Assembly: GCA_025738555.1 (NCBI GenBank)
Contig: JAOVFP010000007.1
Location: 3,472,001 to 3,536,000, forward strand
Length of the DNA: 64,000 bases
Direction of reading: 5' to 3'
Source of the DNA: Cyathus striatus
Lineage: Eukaryota; Basidiomycota; Agaricomycetes; Agaricales; Nidulariaceae
Shown here: piece after piece, positions 59,636 to 64,000 of the stretch
Position numbering within the stretch: the first letter of the stretch is position 1
How the letters are laid out: the number at the start of each line of letters is the position of its first letter
Notes under the pieces: generated by a model
Database searches by the model: none
What the model saw: only the letters and a program-made list of their open reading frames with translations
Told to the model about the DNA's origin: nothing
Made by a program: the position numbers and the translations under genes

Positions 59636-62254
59636 ATGGCTTATCCTCCACTGGATCACTCCAATGGTCGTGCAATTAGGTCTAAAGGATGTGTGTTCTA
59701 TTCGCCCAACGCCACTCGAAACATTATCGTCCCAACATGCTACAGCGAAAATATGTATCTCTTCCGTAGCGACGCCTTGCTCAATGAGGTTTTTCAAAAA
59801 CCTATCTGGTGGTCCGATCCATATGGCTGGCTCTCGTTTGTCCCCTGTGCGCCATCGTTCATGGGCATCTTTTCTTGCCTCGCTGGGGCACCACGTATCA
59901 CGCGTCCTGATGGCGAGCATCAGTTCGGGTTGGATGAGACCTCTCTGCGCGAATGGTCTCAATTAGAGTCTCGGCTGATGTTCACCTACAAAATGCTTGC
60001 AATAAAATATGGGACTCTTGCCATCACTCCAGCTCCTCCTTCCTTCTCTGGATATAAAAGAAAACATAATACCAGAGAAATCGCGCGAAGATGTGCTGAA
60101 AATTCCCGCAGGTGGTTCGTATTGTGGATGGGGCTTCTCTCATATGCGATCGCCATGAGTGATAGCCAGTCCATCTGCCATGATAGCAACTCTGTTATGT
60201 ATCCCGAATGGTACACTTATCTCGCTGGATGTACGATTCCAGAGAGTCAGTGTACCATTCCGGAGACTTGGCTAACTGGAATACAATCGTCAATGATTTG
60301 TAATTTCTCCAAGCCTTGTCTTCGTGCGGGAATCATCGTTGATATTCCAGAACTTCAGAAAACTCACTGCCCGATGTATCCTTTCTTCTTGAAATTCAAC
60401 ATCCCATTCTGGTATGCATGGGGGCCTTACGAAAAAAGGCAATCTCAGGATTTCCAGCCATATAAGGCCTTAATACCTTCGCTGTCTATTGTACGGAAGG
60501 ATTTAAGTATTGTGGAGAGGCCTGATGACTATGTTCGACGTATTGAATGGAAAGAAACTTCATTTGCCCATGTGCACCCTGCTGAATCCGCTTCCCCTGC
60601 ATTGGCCCCATCATTGCAAACTTCCTCTCAACCTCCACATCCGCCCGCATCCTCTAATGTCAACAAATCAAAGCCTGCGTGGAAAGTGTTCTTGGAATCT
60701 CGTGAAGCTCATTATGAAGCTAGATGGAAAACAGAGACAGAGCAGCAACGCCAGACTCGCTTAAGTCGCGAACGATCTCGAGGTTGGATTAAGGCAAGAG
60801 TTTATGAGTGGCAACTAGATGACAACGACCCCCCTGTTTATATCAGGGTAAGGATTGATGGTAGAACCGCCAAGGAGTTGGTGATGGAGCAGTATGGCAA
60901 TAACCAGATGATATTCAACTCTTATGACAACGAGTGGGACTTGTGCGAAGAATTTGGATCCCCAGATTCAGATTCAGATTCAGATGAAGCCGAGCCTGAG
61001 CCTGCGTATGACGCCTCTGAGGATACATATACCATGTCTGATGCCGCGCGTGTTGTACAAACTTCCCATTTCGAGCATTCCCTTCCCATTTCACTCATTC
61101 CCCCTCAGGATGATGAATCCGATGATAGGGAAGATGTAGTCTCTCTCGATGATCTGTCCCTTTTTTATGGGTTCACGCACTCGGATCGAGTTACGGTAAC
61201 AACCACGTACAATTGGGACGACATGATGAGGGCCATTGGTTACATTGGTGGAGTTGCCCAAGCTCCCAATGACCGTCTTAAAACTTCGATCACCAGCTTC
61301 ATTGGGCCGTTGACACAGGGGTGTGCCCCCCCGAGTGCATTATGGGACATTCACAATACTAGGGATTTGCACAAAGAAATTATTGGCACATGCCGTGTAT
61401 ACAAGGTGCAAAGCTTGTATGTAGTGGTGCCGCATTCTGATGCTCAGAATGTTACCTGGTATTTCGGTGTAACGACAGCCCGTGATGCACTTTATGCATG
61501 CAGACTTCTCTCTGTTGTCGACAACATGACTGTGTATGGCGTGGCACGAGAATTTCTAGCTAGAGGTATTCCTTTCCATACGCTTCGGGAGCCACGGATA
61601 TCCTCTGCCGTGTCATTGAGCACCGATCCTGTCGTTAGCACCTGTCGTCTTCCAGGTTATAAGTTTACCTATAACGACTATGTTTCCTATGTTGAGATAC
61701 GTAAAGCATTTCTCAATTCTCCTCATGGGCGTGCAGCTTTACTTATGGGAGGGATTGTCAGACGAATAGCACGGGAACATCTTAGTTTCGATGGGGCCCT
61801 TCATGGTCCATCTTCTTCTGTGACTAATCACCAGATTGGAGTATGATATGTTCACAGTTCAGGATGGGAGCTATGCGACAATGGTCTCACTGAATATGAG
61901 GCTTGGATAGTATGTGGATGCTATATCATTTACACTAGTAAATTTTATTTTTTATATGACTATGATTATTATTGATGAGACTGGTAAGGTCAAATGCAGA
62001 AAAGTATTGTATCTTGGTGGCCACTTCCTGGATGCTGGGCACGTGAAGATAATGGTCAAAAATGGGGCTATTGGTCCCCATTTAATGAATATTGGTATGA
62101 AAAACGAGTGAAGGACATCAGATCGGGAGCGATGAAGCCTGAAAGCAATCTGGTTTGGCGGCAATGGCTCAGGGCAAATCACTTTGCTCGGACCTTACGA
62201 CAGACTGTGGAAAAGGAGTCGCATGACTATCTTGAATGTTATTTACAAAACTAA
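59636..62254 (+). CDS. Cargo protein of the giant transposon, unknown function
   Basis: The first exon starts MAYPPLDHSNGRAIRSKG in a good context (CAACATGGC) and stays open for over 720 codons. I infer a first intron at about 61,806-61,862 (GTCCAT to TTCAG, branch-like GACTAATC) and a second ending TGCAG at about 61,992; the last exon reads KSIVSWWPLPGCWAREDNGQ to the stop at 62,254. Visible features are SRLMFTYKMLAIKYGTLAI, a basic coiled stretch (ARWKTETEQQRQTRLSRERS), an Asp/Glu-rich linker near residues 440-500 and a conserved-looking C-terminal Trp-rich block. No catalytic signature is evident. I believe similar proteins occur widely in Agaricomycetes as hypothetical proteins, but cannot verify this. 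Its divergent position next to the transposase and inside the TIRs suggests an element-encoded accessory factor. Confidence 0.75.
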
Positions 62255-62404
62255 CCATTGCTTGCTACATACGTAACCACTGTAATGTTTTATATTTTAT
62301 TTTGCAATACATATACATCGATGCTTGTAGCTTGGAACTTAAGAAAATTTTGCAGAAAACATCGAACACAAGTCTAGCAAGCAACCATCAAACCTCTTGA
62401 GTCT

Positions 62405-62657
62405 TAGTAGCAATGCCAGGCAACAAACATCACACCAAGTCTAGCATGCAACGTCAAACCTCTTCATGGCAACGCCAGACTGCAAGACGGAAACGCCAGG
62501 CAATGCCAGACTGCAAGACAGAAACGCCAGGCAACGCCAGACTGCAAGACGGAAACGCCAGGCAATGCCAAAGTCCAATTACCAATGGATGGCAACGTCA
62601 CTGGCAACGCCACTGGGCAACGTCAAATTACTGGGCAACGTCAAATTCTAGTAGCCC
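62405..62657 (+). repeat. Right subterminal GGCAACGTC array and terminal inverted repeat
   Basis: GGAAACGCCAGGCAATGCC / CCAGACTGCAAGAC units repeat three times with ~30-bp spacing (62,470-62,575). GGCAACGTCACTGGCAACG and two copies of GGGCAACGTCAAATT follow up to the terminus. The last ~43 bp mirror the left terminus. Confidence 0.85.
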
Positions 62658-62666
62658 CATCAGCTT
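62658..62666. repeat. Right 9-bp target-site duplication
   Basis: CATCAGCTT, identical to 47,025-47,033, directly follows the right terminus. Confidence 0.88.
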
Positions 62667-62753
62667 GCATTAGCCAATCAGAGGGCCAGCCCCGTATGTA
62701 GCCCGAAATTCATCAAATCAGCATATCAACAAACATTTTCACATGGTATCTAC

Positions 62754-63040
62754 ATGTCGAGACTGGATAACACGCGAGTCGCCTTCGCATATCTCTCAAC
62801 CTATCTCAGTCCCTCCGATGTCCTACCAACATGTCGAACCCACCAACAGCACATATGCTGCAATGGTCAGCTATATTTCTCTATATTATGCACAGTAGGA
62901 CTATGTAGTTAGACCATGGGTGTATAGGAACCTCGTCGCAGGCGTTGTATATGGGGCTGTAATAATCAAGGGGTCTCCAGAAAAATATTATAAGACCCAG
63001 GGTCGGAAAATTTTGAAACAGCTCTGTGCTGTGGACTAAC
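62754..63040 (+). CDS. Possible 5' part of an F-box-like gene
   Basis: ATG at 62,754 opens MSRLDNTRVAFAYLSTYLSP and continues SDVLPTCRTHQQHICC. A possible intron (GTCAGC to GCACAG, about 62,867-62,896) leads to VVRPWVYRNLVAGVVYGAV and YYKTQGRKILKQLC, then a stop at about 63,039. The arrangement (short leucine/cysteine-containing box, then RPWVYRNLV) recalls fungal F-box proteins, but the evidence is thin. The frame is interrupted soon after, so it may be a relic or contain further introns. Confidence 0.25.
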
Positions 63041-63044
63041 TAAC

Positions 63045-63660
63045 TACCTTGTGAACATAATTCCTAAAATGGATCGGCAAGTGTCAGCTGACAACAGGTA
63101 ACTATGTATTAGTAATAGTAAAGTTCTCAGCCAAAGGCTCATTCGTCTCTGATGCTTTGTTTATCTCTTGTCTGCCTCACAGGCCTCGCAAACACTGCTC
63201 GTTGTTCTAAATCCAAGGCCGATGAAACCTATGTGATACTATACTACTTATAAGCTTTGTGAGTACATAACATATTTCTGAGCTGATTCATCACTAATCC
63301 AAACTGTTTCACAACCTTTCTTGCAATTTATGACGTTTTCATTGGCGTCTTTCTCCTCTTTCATCACCTAGTGCCCACAGGTACATGCTGACAATGCAGA
63401 GAAATCACAAATTATTCTCAATCTCCCAGAGCGCTTTGAAGGCTGGCCTATCACTGAATGGAATAGGACTTCAGCTTCATGGTATACTGGAAGAGGGTTG
63501 TGCATGCAAGCTCGCACCGGCAGATGCGGTTGCAACAGGTTCCTTGTTGGTATGTAAAGGTGAGTACAGCAAGCTTCTCCATAGATAATTATAACCAACC
63601 TGATGTGTGCTACCATCATTGTTACGTCCACTGTCCTAGATCTTCTCTGTGAACATCCTC
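63045..63660. other. Intergenic or unresolved exon-containing DNA
   Basis: A coding-like stretch, SQIILNLPERFEGWPITEWN (about 63,400-63,460), follows a possible acceptor CCCACAG, and GTATGT or GTGAGT could be its donor near 63,551-63,562. No domain was recognised. Confidence 0.25.
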
Positions 63661-63671
63661 AAGCTCTGTAT

Positions 63672-64000
63672 CTACCACCTCGCTGTCGATGCCACCTTCT
63701 CAGCTTGAGCTATATGCTCAGTCTCTGTGTCCATGATCTCGTTGATGCCCCCCTTCTCTGCTCCAGCGTCCACAGCCCCACAAACACTGACTTCACTGTC
63801 GACATCCGCCTTCTCTGCCTGAGCAACGTGTGCCGTGGCCTGTTTCAGTGTCCATCCCAATGTGCCCAGTTTCAGTGTCCATGACCTTACTGTCGACAGA
63901 CTCCTTCTCTGCTTCAGCAACGTCAATGGTTTCAGTGTCCACGACCTTGTTGATGGACTCTTTCTCTGCTTGAGCAATGTGAGCAGTTTCAGTGGCCATG
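63672..64000 (-). CDS. Partial repetitive coding region at the right edge
   Basis: On the minus strand, imperfect 51-57 bp units encode variants of DTET.HIAQAEKESINKVV. The frame shifts between units, so either the repeat is a non-coding minisatellite derived from a gene, or introns and frame changes lie outside view. The sequence runs off the window. The Glu/Lys/Ala-rich repeats would be helical or disordered. No family was identified. Confidence 0.3.
   Translation of the reverse strand, partial: WPLKLLTLLKQRKSPSTRSWTLKPLTLLKQRRSLSTVRSWTLKLGTLGWTLKQATAHVAQAEKADVDSEVSVCGAVDAGAEKGGINEIMDTETEHIAQAEKVASTARW

Larger units (their letters stand above)
47034..62657. mobile_element. 15.6-kb Mutator-like giant transposon
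   Basis: The left terminus begins GGGCCTACAGAATTTGACG and the right terminus, on the other strand, GGGCTACTAGAATTTGACG. The two arms match for about 43 bp with three small differences (TTGCC, GTAATTTGACGTTGCC continuing inward). Exact 9-bp direct repeats CATCAGCTT flank the element; 9 bp is the usual Mutator-superfamily duplication length. Contents are a minus-strand GCM-finger transposase fused to peptidase and PHD modules (51.4-58.4 kb), a plus-strand cargo gene (59.6-62.25 kb), GGCAACGTC arrays near both ends and hairpin repeats at 50.1-50.5 and 58.5-59.5 kb. The intact duplication and mostly open frames suggest recent insertion. It lies beside the seven-helix gene array. Confidence 0.88.

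Noticed and set aside
62890..62990. RPWVYRNLVAGVVYG as a fragment of the seven-helix family (compare RPWMYGNIFSGIIYG)
   Set aside because: Similarity stops after about 16 residues, and the preceding and following sequence fits an F-box-like layout at least as well.

Overview
The window looks like nuclear DNA of a mushroom-forming basidiomycete (Agaricomycete). The signs are many ~50-bp GT-AG introns, a NACHT-WD40 gene of the type expanded in agarics, clustered seven-helix membrane proteins, a class II DAHP synthase relic and a dense load of DNA transposons. It is an accessory, repeat-rich region in which well-supported genes occupy about a fifth of the sequence.

Layout. 0-2.9 kb is AT-rich repeat DNA with a GC-ended element. 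2.9-13.5 kb is CpG-rich and holds old, diverged copies of one locus; one copy carries a 938-bp non-autonomous transposon with a 9-bp target duplication and a paralogous empty site. 13.84-18.09 kb is an apparently intact NACHT-WD40 (fungal NLR-like) gene, almost free of CpG. 18.1-38.3 kb is a CpG-depleted transposon and pseudogene graveyard: a foldback element, minisatellites, several inverted-repeat elements, a decayed NACHT-WD40 tail, a DAHP synthase pseudogene with CpG-deamination-type lesions, and one CpG-containing possible LTR. 38.3-39.5 kb is the best-preserved copy of the locus seen in pieces at 3-13 kb and 21 kb. 41.7-46.2 kb is a tandem array of three seven-helix membrane protein genes on the minus strand.

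47,034-62,657 is the main discovery: a 15.6-kb Mutator-like giant transposon with ~43-bp terminal inverted repeats and an exact 9-bp target duplication (CATCAGCTT). It carries (i) a many-exon minus-strand gene joining a GCM/WRKY-type zinc finger, a DDE transposase core, a ubiquitin-protease-like cysteine peptidase and a PHD finger; (ii) a divergent cargo gene of unknown function; (iii) subterminal arrays of a GGCAACGTC repeat; and (iv) about fifteen short hairpin repeats whose two arms co-vary. All coordinates, splice sites and homologies come from reading the sequence. No database search was run.
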